NCBI RefSeq assembly: GCF_001500025.1 | Contig: NZ_LQIW01000012.1 | Location: 62,001-126,000, forward strand | DNA length: 64,000 nucleotides | From: Mycobacterium sp. IS-1590 | GTDB lineage: Bacteria; Actinomycetota; Actinomycetes; Mycobacteriales; Mycobacteriaceae | Reading direction: 5' to 3' | Made by a program: the position numbers and the translations under genes | In this document: positions 29,202 to 38,143 of the stretch, piece after piece | How the letters are laid out: the number at the start of each line of letters is the position of its first letter | Position numbering within the stretch: position 1 is the first letter of the stretch | The notes under the pieces: model-generated | Seen by the model: only the letters and a program-made list of their open reading frames with translations | What the model was told of the DNA's origin: nothing | Databases searched by the model: none

Positions 29202-29217
29202 TGTGATTTATGTCACA
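29202..29217. promoter_or_regulatory. CRP/FNR-type operator (TGTGA-N6-TCACA)
   Basis: TGTGATTTATGTCACA is a perfect 5+5 inverted repeat with a 6-bp spacer, the consensus for mycobacterial cAMP receptor protein (Rv3676-type). It is centred about 61 bp upstream of the predicted leaderless start of cei and about 105 bp upstream of the DUF4193 ATG, in the only shared promoter region of the two genes. A class-I activating position for cei is inference. Confidence 0.75.
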
Positions 29218-29258
29218 TGAGGGCTCGTCCCATGCGGGGTTCGCAGGAACGGGACCTC

Positions 29259-29264
29259 TAGAGT
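29259..29264 (+). promoter_or_regulatory. -10 element of cei (leaderless)
   Basis: TAGAGT fits the mycobacterial SigA -10 consensus TANNNT and is followed after six bases by the GTG of cei, so transcription probably starts at the first base of the start codon. Confidence 0.55.
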
Positions 29265-29270
29265 GCAGGC

Positions 29271-29927
29271 GTGGTCGCGCAAATCACAGAGGGAACCGCG
29301 TTCGACGAACACGGTCGCCCTTTCCGGCGGCGGAACTACCTGCCCGCCATCCTGCTGTTCGTCGCCCTCTCGGTGGTGACGTTGATGGTGTGGGTCATCG
29401 CCCTGAGCCGCCCCGCCGAAGTGCCGGAGGCCGCCATCTGCAATCCGCCGCCTGCGCCCAGCGACCCCAGCGCGCCCGCCCCGACGCTGGGCCAGCAGGT
29501 GTCGAGTGCCGACATGGTCGATGTGAGCCCCGCCCGCCTCTCCGATACCAAGATCAGGGTGCTCAACGCGAGCGGTCAGGGTGGTCAGGCCGCCGAGGTG
29601 GCCAGCGCGCTGAAGGATCTCGGGTTCGCCGAACCGACCGCGGCAAACGATCCGATCTACACGACGGCGCGGCTGGAATGCCAGGGTCAGATCCGGTTCG
29701 GCGAAGCCGGCCGTGCCGCTGCCGCCGCGGTGTGGCTGGTGGCGCCGTGCGTCGAACTTTTCGAGGACGAGCGCGGCGACGACAGCGTCGATCTGGCGCT
29801 GGGCACCGAGTTCACCGAGTTGAGCAGCAGCGACGACATCGAGGCGGTGCTGGCCAGTCTGCGGCCCGACGCCACCCAGGCGTCCGACTCGTCGCTGCTG
29901 TCAAAGATCCACTCGGGAACCTGCTGA
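29271..29927 (+). CDS. cei: Envelope integrity protein Cei (LytR_C domain)
   Basis: 218 residues. A short cytosolic N terminus (RPFRRRNYL), one membrane helix at about residues 24-45 (PAILLFVALSVVTLMVWVIA), a proline-rich linker and an extracytoplasmic LytR_C-type domain with the hallmark IRVLNASGQGGQAAEVASAL. Two cysteine pairs (ICNPPP, LECQG, APCVEL, SGTC) may be oxidised in the cell wall space. The family supports envelope integrity in mycobacteria. GTG start next to a TAGAGT box; a CRP-type site lies upstream. Confidence 0.92.
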   Translation: MVAQITEGTAFDEHGRPFRRRNYLPAILLFVALSVVTLMVWVIALSRPAEVPEAAICNPPPAPSDPSAPAPTLGQQVSSADMVDVSPARLSDTKIRVLNASGQGGQAAEVASALKDLGFAEPTAANDPIYTTARLECQGQIRFGEAGRAAAAAVWLVAPCVELFEDERGDDSVDLALGTEFTELSSSDDIEAVLASLRPDATQASDSSLLSKIHSGTC

Positions 29928-29964
29928 GCCTCGATCACGCCTTCCGGCAGCAGATTTCGGGTGC

Positions 29965-30813
29965 CTACGGCGCGCCCGCACGGCGCAGCACGTCGTCCAG
30001 GGCGGCCGCGATGCCCGGCGCGGCGGCAGTGATGAACCCCGGCCCGCCCGTTGCCCCGCTTCCCCGCGGCAGCTGCAGCGTGGCCCCGGCCTCCGCGGCG
30101 ATCAGCGCTCCGGCGGCCCAGTCCCACAAGTGGACGCCGTCCTCGTAGTAGGCGTCGAGTTGACCCGCGGCCACCATGCACAGATCCAGCGCGCACGATC
30201 CGATGCGGCGCACATCGCGCACCTCGGGCAGAACGTGTGTCAACACCGCGGCCTGGCGTGCGCGCTGTTCACGGTCGTACGAGAATCCCGTGCCCAACAA
30301 CGACATTGACAGCTCGTCGGCGGCGCTGGTGTGCAGTTCTGCGGCGCCTTCGGCGTTGCGCAGATACGCGCCGTGGCCGAGCGCAGCGGAGTAGACCGCG
30401 CCGGCGGGCACGTTCGCGACCGCACCCGCCACCGATCTCCCGTTTCGCTGCACGGCCACCGACACTGCGTAGGCCTCCAGTCCGTAGACGAAGTTGACCG
30501 TGCCGTCGATCGGATCGAGCACCCAGGTGAGGTCGTCGCCGTGTGCGGGGGTTCCGCCCTCTTCCTCGCCGAGCACATGCTCGCCGGGCCGCAGCTCGGC
30601 CAATCTGTCGCGAATCAGCCGCTCGGTCTCGGTGTCGACGACCGTGACGGGATCGGTGGGCGAGCTCTTGGTCCGCAGACCCGAATTGTCCCTAGCGGGG
30701 CCGGGAGCGCCGAAAACCTCGGCGCGGCGCTGCCGCACGAAGGTCGCCGCTTCGGTGGCCAACTGCTCGGCGACCGAACGCAGCAGGACGGGATCGGCGT
30801 CGTTGTCGGGCAT
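29965..30813 (-). CDS. suhB: Inositol-1-monophosphatase SuhB
   Basis: 282 residues. Magnesium-dependent phosphatase releasing myo-inositol, needed for phosphatidylinositol, PIMs and mycothiol. Metal motifs: GEEEGG-type segment LGEEEGGTPAHG, the signature WVLDPIDGTVNFVYG and the C-terminal DLCMVAAGQLDAYYEDGVHLWDW (second signature WDWAAGALIAAEAG). Divergent from ppgK with a 137-bp shared upstream region. Corresponds to Rv2701c (recalled). Confidence 0.95.
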   Translation of the reverse strand: MPDNDADPVLLRSVAEQLATEAATFVRQRRAEVFGAPGPARDNSGLRTKSSPTDPVTVVDTETERLIRDRLAELRPGEHVLGEEEGGTPAHGDDLTWVLDPIDGTVNFVYGLEAYAVSVAVQRNGRSVAGAVANVPAGAVYSAALGHGAYLRNAEGAAELHTSAADELSMSLLGTGFSYDREQRARQAAVLTHVLPEVRDVRRIGSCALDLCMVAAGQLDAYYEDGVHLWDWAAGALIAAEAGATLQLPRGSGATGGPGFITAAAPGIAAALDDVLRRAGAP

Positions 30814-30950
30814 GCACCCATCGCAGCACGTTTCGGCCGCCGTTGTCGCCGAGCGTCTGTCCGACAGACCCGCGCAGCCACTTGCGACCCACTAAGGTGT
30901 GGGGCGCATGACGTGGCTGCGGCCCGCCTGCCCGAGGTAGAGGAGCGCTC

Positions 30951-31757
30951 ATGACCGCGACCAATTCACCCGCCGTCGCCCAGAGCGTCAATGGCGGCCA
31001 GCGGCGCGGATTCGGAATCGACGTCGGTGGCAGCGGCGTCAAGGGCGGCATCGTTGACCTGAACACCGGACAACTGATCGGCGAGCGGTTCAAGCTGCCG
31101 ACCCCGCAGCCCGCGACTCCCGAGGCGGTCAGCAAGACGGTCGCGGCCGTGGTCCGTGAGTTCGGCTGGACCGAGAAGGTGGGCGTCACCTACCCCGGCG
31201 TGGTCACCGACGGGATCGTGCGCACCGCGGCCAACGTCGACAAGGGCTGGATCGGCAGCAATGCCGCCCAGTTCTACCGCAATGCGCTCGACGGACAGCC
31301 GGTCACGGTTCTCAACGACGCCGACGCGGCCGGACTGGCCGAAGAGAAATTCGGCGCCGGCCGGGACAACACCGGGGTCATCGTGCTGTTGACCTTCGGC
31401 ACCGGCATCGGTTCGGCGGTGATCCACAACGGCGCGCTACTGCCGAACACCGAGTTCGGTCACCTCGAGGTCGGCGGCAAGGAAGCTGAGCACCGCGCGG
31501 CGTCCTCAGTGAAGGAACGCAAGGGCTGGAGTTACGAGCGCTGGACCGTCGAAGTGACGAAGGTGCTGGTAGCGGTCGAAAACGCGATCTGGCCGGACCT
31601 GTTCATCGCCGGCGGCGGCATCAGCCGCAAGGCCGAGAAATGGATTCCGCTGCTCAAGAACCGCACCCCGGTGGTGGCCGCGGCTCTCCAGAACACTGCG
31701 GGCATCGTGGGCGCCGCGATGGCCGCTGAGGTGGACGTCACAGCTACCGCCAAGTAG
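30951..31757 (+). CDS. ppgK: Polyphosphate/ATP glucokinase PpgK
   Basis: 268 residues. Phosphorylates glucose using polyphosphate or ATP. ROK/ASKHA-fold motifs: phosphate-1 GIDVGGSGVKGGIVDL, NDADAAGLAE with the catalytic aspartate, TFGTGIGSAVIHNGALLPN, and EFGHLEVGG. The C terminus is helical and reaches near the sigA promoter region. The ATG start is preceded by GAGGAGCGCTC as ribosome site. A TAAGGT box at 30893-30898 could be its -10, giving a ~45-base leader. Confidence 0.95.
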   Translation: MTATNSPAVAQSVNGGQRRGFGIDVGGSGVKGGIVDLNTGQLIGERFKLPTPQPATPEAVSKTVAAVVREFGWTEKVGVTYPGVVTDGIVRTAANVDKGWIGSNAAQFYRNALDGQPVTVLNDADAAGLAEEKFGAGRDNTGVIVLLTFGTGIGSAVIHNGALLPNTEFGHLEVGGKEAEHRAASSVKERKGWSYERWTVEVTKVLVAVENAIWPDLFIAGGGISRKAEKWIPLLKNRTPVVAAALQNTAGIVGAAMAAEVDVTATAK

Positions 31758-31936
31758 CCACGCCCGAGACCCCGGATTTGCCGCTGGAGGCGGTGTTCTC
31801 GCACACTGTCGTTACAATGGTCGACGGCGGCCGCAGCCTGGATAGCGACGATTATCAACCGCCATTATTCGACAGCCGACGCTCATCGATGGGGCTTACC
31901 CTGCCCGTGATGAGGTAGCACGAGGAAAGGGTGTAC

Positions 31937-33427
<1,491 letters not shown>

Positions 33428-33535
33428 ACAACACCTTGCGGTCATCGCGTTGGGGGAACTTCGGAATCAGCAGCCGGAGCCGACTACCCGCGGTGAATAC
33501 GGGCGCTTTTCGGCGTCGGAGCTGAAATCAGTGAA

Positions 33536-33567
33536 AGGGCAGGTGTTCCATGTGGAACACCTGCCCT
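33536..33567. terminator. Bidirectional hairpin terminator after sigA
   Basis: A perfect 14-bp stem (AGGGCAGGTGTTCC with its complement) and a 4-base ATGT loop, with no long T tract. It lies between the sigA stop and the stop of the convergent secreted-protein gene, so it can serve both. Confidence 0.8.
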
Positions 33568-33596
33568 CACGCACCGAACTCCCTAGTGGCCACCCG

Positions 33597-34289
33597 TCAT
33601 TCGTCAATCACCTCCTGGCAGGCCGGGCCGCAGTTGGGGTCCGTGTCGGGGGAAGGACCGGGGAAGGGGACGTACTCGCCCAGAGCCGGGTGGGACGTGG
33701 CGGTTTGGGAGGGACTCTGCAGCAACTCCGGAACCATGTTGCCCTGGACATGGTTGTCGCCGGCGGCCGGCGGTTCGAGCTTGACGCCGGGAATCACGTG
33801 AGCGTGGACGACCTGGGAGTCATCAGCGAGCGGCGGCTCGAGCTCGACACCGGGGATCAGGTGAGCGTGGACCTCGGTGTTATCAGCGGCCGGCGGCATC
33901 AACGTCACACCGGGAATCAGGTGACTGTGAATCTCGGTGCCGCCGCTCGAAGGAGCCGGTGCGGCGTTCTGCTCAGGGGCTGATACCTCGGCGTGCTGCG
34001 CCGAGGGCACGGTCTCGGCGTGCTGCGCCGAGGGCACCGACTCGGCATGCTGCGCCGACGGCGCTGACTCGGCATGCTGCGCCGACGGCGCTGACTCGGC
34101 GTGCTGCTCAGAGGCCGATGCGGAGTTCGTCGACCCGGAGTGATCGGCAGGTGCTGCAGACGCGGCGCCGGCCACGCCGAGCGCGGCAAGCCCCATGGCA
34201 CCCGCGATGAGGGCAGCCGTGGCGAGTTTCTTGATCGCGCCGACGGTGGTGATGGTCGTTGCGGACTGGGCGGACGGGGTGGTGGTCAT
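33597..34289 (-). CDS. Secreted repeat protein with octapeptide and H-x-H-x-IPGV repeats
   Basis: 230 residues; not assigned to a known family. A signal peptide (hydrophobic 24-45, cleavage after ASA near 45) is followed by five copies of an octapeptide of the form QHAExxPSA (residues 61-103, 24-bp period at 33981-34109), then three copies of a ~20-residue unit HxHLIPGVxLxPPxAD (residues 121, 141 and 162; DNA 33756-33929). The C terminus is proline-rich and ends with CGPAC near 220-224. AAGGAAGTCCG precedes the ATG. The H-x-H pairs, one histidine per octapeptide and the CxxxC motif suggest metal binding at the cell surface, which is inference. Confidence 0.85.
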   Translation of the reverse strand: MTTTPSAQSATTITTVGAIKKLATAALIAGAMGLAALGVAGAASAAPADHSGSTNSASASEQHAESAPSAQHAESAPSAQHAESVPSAQHAETVPSAQHAEVSAPEQNAAPAPSSGGTEIHSHLIPGVTLMPPAADNTEVHAHLIPGVELEPPLADDSQVVHAHVIPGVKLEPPAAGDNHVQGNMVPELLQSPSQTATSHPALGEYVPFPGPSPDTDPNCGPACQEVIDE

Positions 34290-34527
34290 CGGACTTCCTT
34301 TTCTCGAAGCCACAGCGTGTCTGTGGTTGAGAAGAGATTCACGCGTTGCCCTCAACAGATTCTCAATACGCCGACCGGCGCGCCGCAACCCCACCAGACG
34401 GGGTGGGCGCAGGCACCGGGGAAATGATGACCGGGGCGACGATAGGTAGTACGCCAGGATCGCGAATCATCTTGTCAGTCAAGGAAGTTAGAACAGCTGA
34501 TGCTGCGCGGCGACGTGCGTCGACCCC

Positions 34528-34564
34528 GCCGCGGGCCAGCGCATACCGGCCCCTGGCCCGCGGC
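34528..34564 (-). terminator. Hairpin downstream of the second secreted-protein gene
   Basis: A 12-bp perfect stem (GCCGCGGGCCAG with its complement) and a 13-base loop, 16 bp after the stop of the minus-strand gene at 34580. No T tract. The rest of the 34290-34527 gap contains a small hairpin (CCACAG-CGTGT-CTGTGG at 34310-34326) in the likely 5' leader of the repeat protein. Confidence 0.6.
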
Positions 34565-34579
34565 TAGCCCGATAAGCGC

Positions 34580-35065
34580 CTACACCGGCGGTGGCGGTAA
34601 CGGTGGCGGCCCCACCCTGCTCAGCTTGAACCCGTTGGCACCGTTGTAGGCGTCACCGCATATCCCTGGTTCGTGGTAGGAGCGCACGCCCTTGCCGTTT
34701 GCGGCATCCCAGGCGTAATTCATGGGCAGATCGTGCTGCGACCCGTCCTCGCACGTGAGCGCGTCGGGTGTCGGTACGTCCCGCATGATCCACCAACCGA
34801 CCTGCCAGTAGGCGTTCGCGCTCCATCCTGGCGACGTGCGCTCGGTGTCGCCCGCGCCGTATTCGGTGACGCGCACACACTGAAACGCATCGCCTTCGCA
34901 AGGCGTGACGACCCACGTCGTCGGGCCCCACTCGTAGGCGGCTTCATAGGTGCCGAGCGCATTTGCCGTGATCTGGTCCGTGCCGTTCGCGGGAGCCGCA
35001 AATCCCACCGCGACCATGCCTGCCGCGAGGACGGACGCCGCCGCGGTCACCCCCCTGCTTCCCAT
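34580..35065 (-). CDS. Secreted protein of unknown function, four cysteines
   Basis: 161 residues. Signal peptide at the N terminus (MGSRGVTAAASVLAAGMVAV, cleavage after APA or ANG near 28-31), then an aromatic-rich mature domain with four cysteines (VTPCEG, FQCVRV, LTCEDG, GICGDA) and a proline-rich tail LPPPPV. An AAGGAG ribosome site seven bases before the ATG supports this start against the much longer open frame upstream. It belongs to a type of short mycobacterial exported protein with no known role. Same orientation as the histidine-repeat protein, separated by a hairpin. Confidence 0.8.
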   Translation of the reverse strand: MGSRGVTAAASVLAAGMVAVGFAAPANGTDQITANALGTYEAAYEWGPTTWVVTPCEGDAFQCVRVTEYGAGDTERTSPGWSANAYWQVGWWIMRDVPTPDALTCEDGSQHDLPMNYAWDAANGKGVRSYHEPGICGDAYNGANGFKLSRVGPPPLPPPPV

Positions 35066-35273
35066 TGGCACTCCTTCGTGTCCGGCTGGCGTCTTAGGCA
35101 GTATGCCTCGCGAGGGACCGCTGCCAACGCGATTTCCAGTCAACGCGACGCGTCGTGCCCTGCGGTGCGATGACGCGCCGAGCGTGTACAGAAGCACCTG
35201 CCGGCGAACACGCCGCGCCGCCGTCCATCCGCCGGGCGGCAAACAAGCGATGCCGCCTGTAGTGTTTCGCGCC

Positions 35274-36368
35274 GTGCCGAATAAGCCCGCGAAGGTGCCG
35301 CCGATGCCCGTGGTCCGCGTTCTCGACCGACTGCGCGCGGCCCTACAACATATCCATCGCTCGACGGTGCCCCCGAGCGTCGCGATCCTCGAGATGGCAA
35401 CCGGTGCATGGACGACGCAGACGATGTACGTCGCGGCGAGGCTCGGTGTCGCCGACGAACTCGCGAAGGGGCCGGCGCGCGCCGCCGACATCGCCGAGCG
35501 AGCGGGGGCCGACCCAGACGCCCTGTACCGGCTGATGCGTGCGCTGACGTCCAAGGGTCTGCTCGAGCATCGCCGCGACGACACCTTCAGCCTGACGAAA
35601 GTCGGGGAAACCTTGCGCACCGACCACCCGGAGTCGATGCGCGACATGGTCTTGTTCATCGGGCACCGGGCCCGCTGGGAGGACTGGGGCAACCTGCTGC
35701 ATTCGGTGCAGACCGGCGAACCGTCGGTCATCAAGCTGCGCGGCATGCCGTACTTCGACTACCTGGAGACCGACCCCGAGCTGGCCCAGGTGTTCAACAA
35801 AGCGATGACCGCGACGAGCGGAATCACCAACGAAATCGCCCTCAGCCAATACGATTTCAGAGCCTTCAAGCTGATCGTCGACGTCGGCGGCGGGCACGGC
35901 CTGCTGCTGTCGACGATACTCAATCGGGCGCCGGACGCCCGCGGCATCGTTTACGACCTGCCCTCGGTCGTCGCGGGCGCCGCGACCACGTTCACGGCCG
36001 CGGGAGTGGCGGACCGCTGCACGGCCGAAGGCGGCTCATTCCTCGACCGGGTGCCCGAAGGCGGCGACGCCTATGTGATGAAGAACATCATCCACGACTG
36101 GGACGACGCCACCTCGCTGACGATCCTGCGCAACATCCGCACCGCGATCGCACCTCACGGCAAGCTGCTCCTACTGGAAATGGTTCTGCCGCACCGGGCT
36201 ACGCCGTTCATCGGCTTCCAGCTCGACCTGGAGATGCTCGTCACCGTGGGCGGCAGGGAACGTACCCGCGCCGACTACGCAGACCTGATGCGCAGCGCGG
36301 GCTTCCGACTGGACCGCGTCATCGACACCGTCACACCGATCTCGATCGTGGAAGCCTCCCCCATTTAG
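35274..36368 (+). CDS. SAM-dependent O-methyltransferase (plant COMT / hydroxyneurosporene type)
   Basis: 364 residues. A winged-helix dimerisation domain (residues 40-125: AARLGVADELAKGPARAAD, ALYRLMRALTSKGLLEHR) precedes the Methyltransf_2 catalytic domain: motif I IVDVGGGHGLLLSTIL, acidic residue in GIVYDLPSVV, and the catalytic-histidine segment KNIIHDWDD. Members methylate hydroxyl groups of phenolic or polyketide metabolites; the substrate is not predictable here because no biosynthetic partner genes are adjacent. The GTG nine bases after TAGTGT (35259-35264) is preferred; ATG at 35250 or 35304 is possible. Confidence 0.88.
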   Translation: MPNKPAKVPPMPVVRVLDRLRAALQHIHRSTVPPSVAILEMATGAWTTQTMYVAARLGVADELAKGPARAADIAERAGADPDALYRLMRALTSKGLLEHRRDDTFSLTKVGETLRTDHPESMRDMVLFIGHRARWEDWGNLLHSVQTGEPSVIKLRGMPYFDYLETDPELAQVFNKAMTATSGITNEIALSQYDFRAFKLIVDVGGGHGLLLSTILNRAPDARGIVYDLPSVVAGAATTFTAAGVADRCTAEGGSFLDRVPEGGDAYVMKNIIHDWDDATSLTILRNIRTAIAPHGKLLLLEMVLPHRATPFIGFQLDLEMLVTVGGRERTRADYADLMRSAGFRLDRVIDTVTPISIVEASPI

Positions 36369-36379
36369 CGGCGGGCCAG

Positions 36380-37162
36380 TCACCGCCTCTTGTCGCGCAC
36401 CTTGTACGTCGAGGGCCACGATTCGCGCGTCTCGTCACCGGTCAACGGAATGCCCTTGCTGCCGATCTTGATGTCGTAGGCCTCCTTGCCCGGGCCGACC
36501 TCTCGATTGGCGTGCTCGGTGGCCAGGTACATCAACTGGTCGATCTCGGCTTCAGCGAATGCGACGAACGACGTCTTGCGCACGATGTCATCCGCACCGG
36601 CGGCGATGCGGTCCGGCAGCACCCGCGTCGCGAACGCCGCGCCCGCCAACAACACGAACGGGATGACCCAGTAGCAGATGTACGACAGCGGCGAGTCGGT
36701 GTCCAGAATCGTCGCATCGCGGTCGACGATCGGCGGGATCGCCGAGGACAGCGTCATACCGCCGAACACCGCCAGCCAGATCCACGTCAGCTGTGAGGTG
36801 ACGCGCGCGAACAGGTCGCTCTTGACGACGTGGGGTTGCTGCCCGGCCTCGGCGAACTCACGCACGAACGGCTTGCCGATCAAGACGCCGGTGAGCACCA
36901 CGAGGAAGATCCCTAAATTGCTCAGCGGAAAGATCCAGCGTTCGAGGAACGATTGGTCGAGCGCAAAGGTCAGCACCGTCAAAACCAAAAACGTTGTCAC
37001 CGCGCCGATTTCGAGTATCCGACCAGGTCCGCCGCGAACCTGTCCGAGCACGAATGCGGCAAGCGCGACCGCCAGAGCGATCAGCGCCGCGACAGCGAAC
37101 GGAACGTTGCCGACGAGCACCCAGTACACGATCCACGGTGCGAGACCTAACAAAATGCCCAT
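36380..37162 (-). CDS. Six-helix membrane protein of unknown function
   Basis: 260 residues, not assigned to a named family. Four helices in the first 95 residues (LLGLAPWIVYWVLVGNVPF, FAVAALIALAVALAAFVLG, ILEIGAVTTFLVLTVLTFAL, IFPLSNLGIFLVVLTGVLIG), two more at about 118-137 and 155-178, then a ~80-residue cytosolic tail. The first half vaguely resembles septation-protein-A-like proteins. The ATG is eight bases after TACACT (37171-37176 on this strand), suggesting leaderless mRNA. Convergent with the methyltransferase gene, 11 bp apart. Confidence 0.75.
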   Translation of the reverse strand: MGILLGLAPWIVYWVLVGNVPFAVAALIALAVALAAFVLGQVRGGPGRILEIGAVTTFLVLTVLTFALDQSFLERWIFPLSNLGIFLVVLTGVLIGKPFVREFAEAGQQPHVVKSDLFARVTSQLTWIWLAVFGGMTLSSAIPPIVDRDATILDTDSPLSYICYWVIPFVLLAGAAFATRVLPDRIAAGADDIVRKTSFVAFAEAEIDQLMYLATEHANREVGPGKEAYDIKIGSKGIPLTGDETRESWPSTYKVRDKRR

Positions 37163-37218
37163 GATTTGTAAGTGTACGTAGGGCCCTCCGGCCGGTGGAA
37201 GTGATCCAGTTTTATGCG

Positions 37219-37447
37219 GTGCGAGAGCGACGCAACGTGTCCTCCGGCTCGGCGTACGAGGTGGCGCGAGGTGGGCGCCGTGCACGCCGAGGTCTTCGGC
37301 GACATCGGTCCGGTCACCACGATGGTGGAGGTGTCCGCGCTGATCGCTCCAGACCTGTTGGTGGAGATCGAGGCCGACGCCTATGTCGAGAGGGTCAGTG
37401 CGCCACCGGAGCGAACCGGCCCTCGGAATCCGGCAGATACGACGTGA
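37219..37447 (+). pseudogene. ridA-like (YjgF/RidA family) pseudogene with internal deletion
   Basis: Frame 1 from GTG 37219 encodes RERRNVSSGSAYE, the usual RidA N terminus. Starting at about 37256 the next frame encodes RWREVGAVHAEVFGD, then GPVTTMVEVSALIAPDLLVE and IEADAYVE, the usual RidA C terminus. About 70 codons between them are gone and the frame is shifted, so no complete protein can be made. M. tuberculosis has an intact RidA-type gene (Rv2704) just after sigA, from memory, so this looks like decay of the orthologue. The 3' end overlaps the stop of the convergent DUF952 gene. Confidence 0.8.
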
Positions 37448-37754
37448 CGCGGATCACAGCTCCGATTGGCAAAGGGCCGTACAGATGTGGGAACTCCATC
37501 CCCACGGGATCAGCGGGCACACCGGCTTCCCAGCGAACCGGAGAGGACAGTCGTGCGGCGTCGATGTGGAGCAGCACCAGGTCGGTACGACCGGCGTACA
37601 GCCGGTTGGCCGGCAGGTGCACCTGCTCGGGTGTCGACAGATGCACGAAGCCGCCCGCGGTCAACGAAGCGGGACGATGCTCGCCGCACGCTTGAGCGGA
37701 CTGCCATTCGTCTTTGCTACACAAGTGGACCAGTACGGTGGGCGGCGGGCTCAT
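37395..37754 (-). CDS. DUF952 family protein
   Basis: 119 residues. VLVHLCSKDEWQSA at the start, GFVHLSTPEQVHLPANRLY, LVLLHIDAARLSSPVRWE, and FPHLYGPLPIGAVIRV are the conserved blocks of this family, which has a fold related to glutathione-metabolism or ADP-ribosyl-like proteins but no settled function. The ATG gives the expected length; the longer frame upstream is a shadow of the DUF7455 gene. Tail-to-tail overlap of about 50 bp with the ridA remnant means its 3' end uses former ridA sequence. Confidence 0.85.
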   Translation of the reverse strand: MSPPPTVLVHLCSKDEWQSAQACGEHRPASLTAGGFVHLSTPEQVHLPANRLYAGRTDLVLLHIDAARLSSPVRWEAGVPADPVGMEFPHLYGPLPIGAVIRVTSYLPDSEGRFAPVAH

Positions 37755-37884
37755 ATAGTCAGCCTGCCGCGTCGGCAACTCGGGGTGACGGTGAGACACG
37801 ACACACCGGTAGAGCCTTTGGGAACAACGCCGAAACCCAAAACGTCTGAGACAGTAGATGCACGCGACAGTACGGAGGTCCGCA

Positions 37885-38079
37885 ATGACGAACGCAACGC
37901 TCACCAGTCCCCCACTGACCCGGGCTGACCGCTGCGATCGTTGCGGCGCCGCAGCGCGGGTGCGCGCGAAGCTCCCGTCGGGAGCGGAGTTGCTCTTCTG
38001 CCAACACCACGCCAATGAGCACGAGGCCAAGCTGATCGAGTTGGCGGCCGTGCTCGAGGTCAGCCCGGTGGAGGCATAG
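37885..38079 (+). CDS. DUF7455-type small zinc-finger-like protein
   Basis: 64 residues. RCDRCGAAARVRAKLPSG followed by LLFCQHHANEHEAKL gives a CxxC and a CxxH arrangement expected to bind one zinc ion. Small conserved actinobacterial protein without known role, always found near sigB/YihY in mycobacteria. A clear ACGGAGGT ribosome site lies four to five bases before this ATG, favouring it over the upstream in-frame ATG at 37858. Confidence 0.88.
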   Translation: MTNATLTSPPLTRADRCDRCGAAARVRAKLPSGAELLFCQHHANEHEAKLIELAAVLEVSPVEA

Positions 38080-38143
38080 CACTCGACACGGCTGACAGCC
38101 GCTCTGGGCGGGAGCACCTTTCGTCAGGAATGCTGGACTGGTC

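Noticed and set aside
34395..34567. Short plus-strand frames in the gap between the two secreted-protein genes
   Set aside because: Arginine-rich, no ribosome site, and they run through the terminator hairpin.
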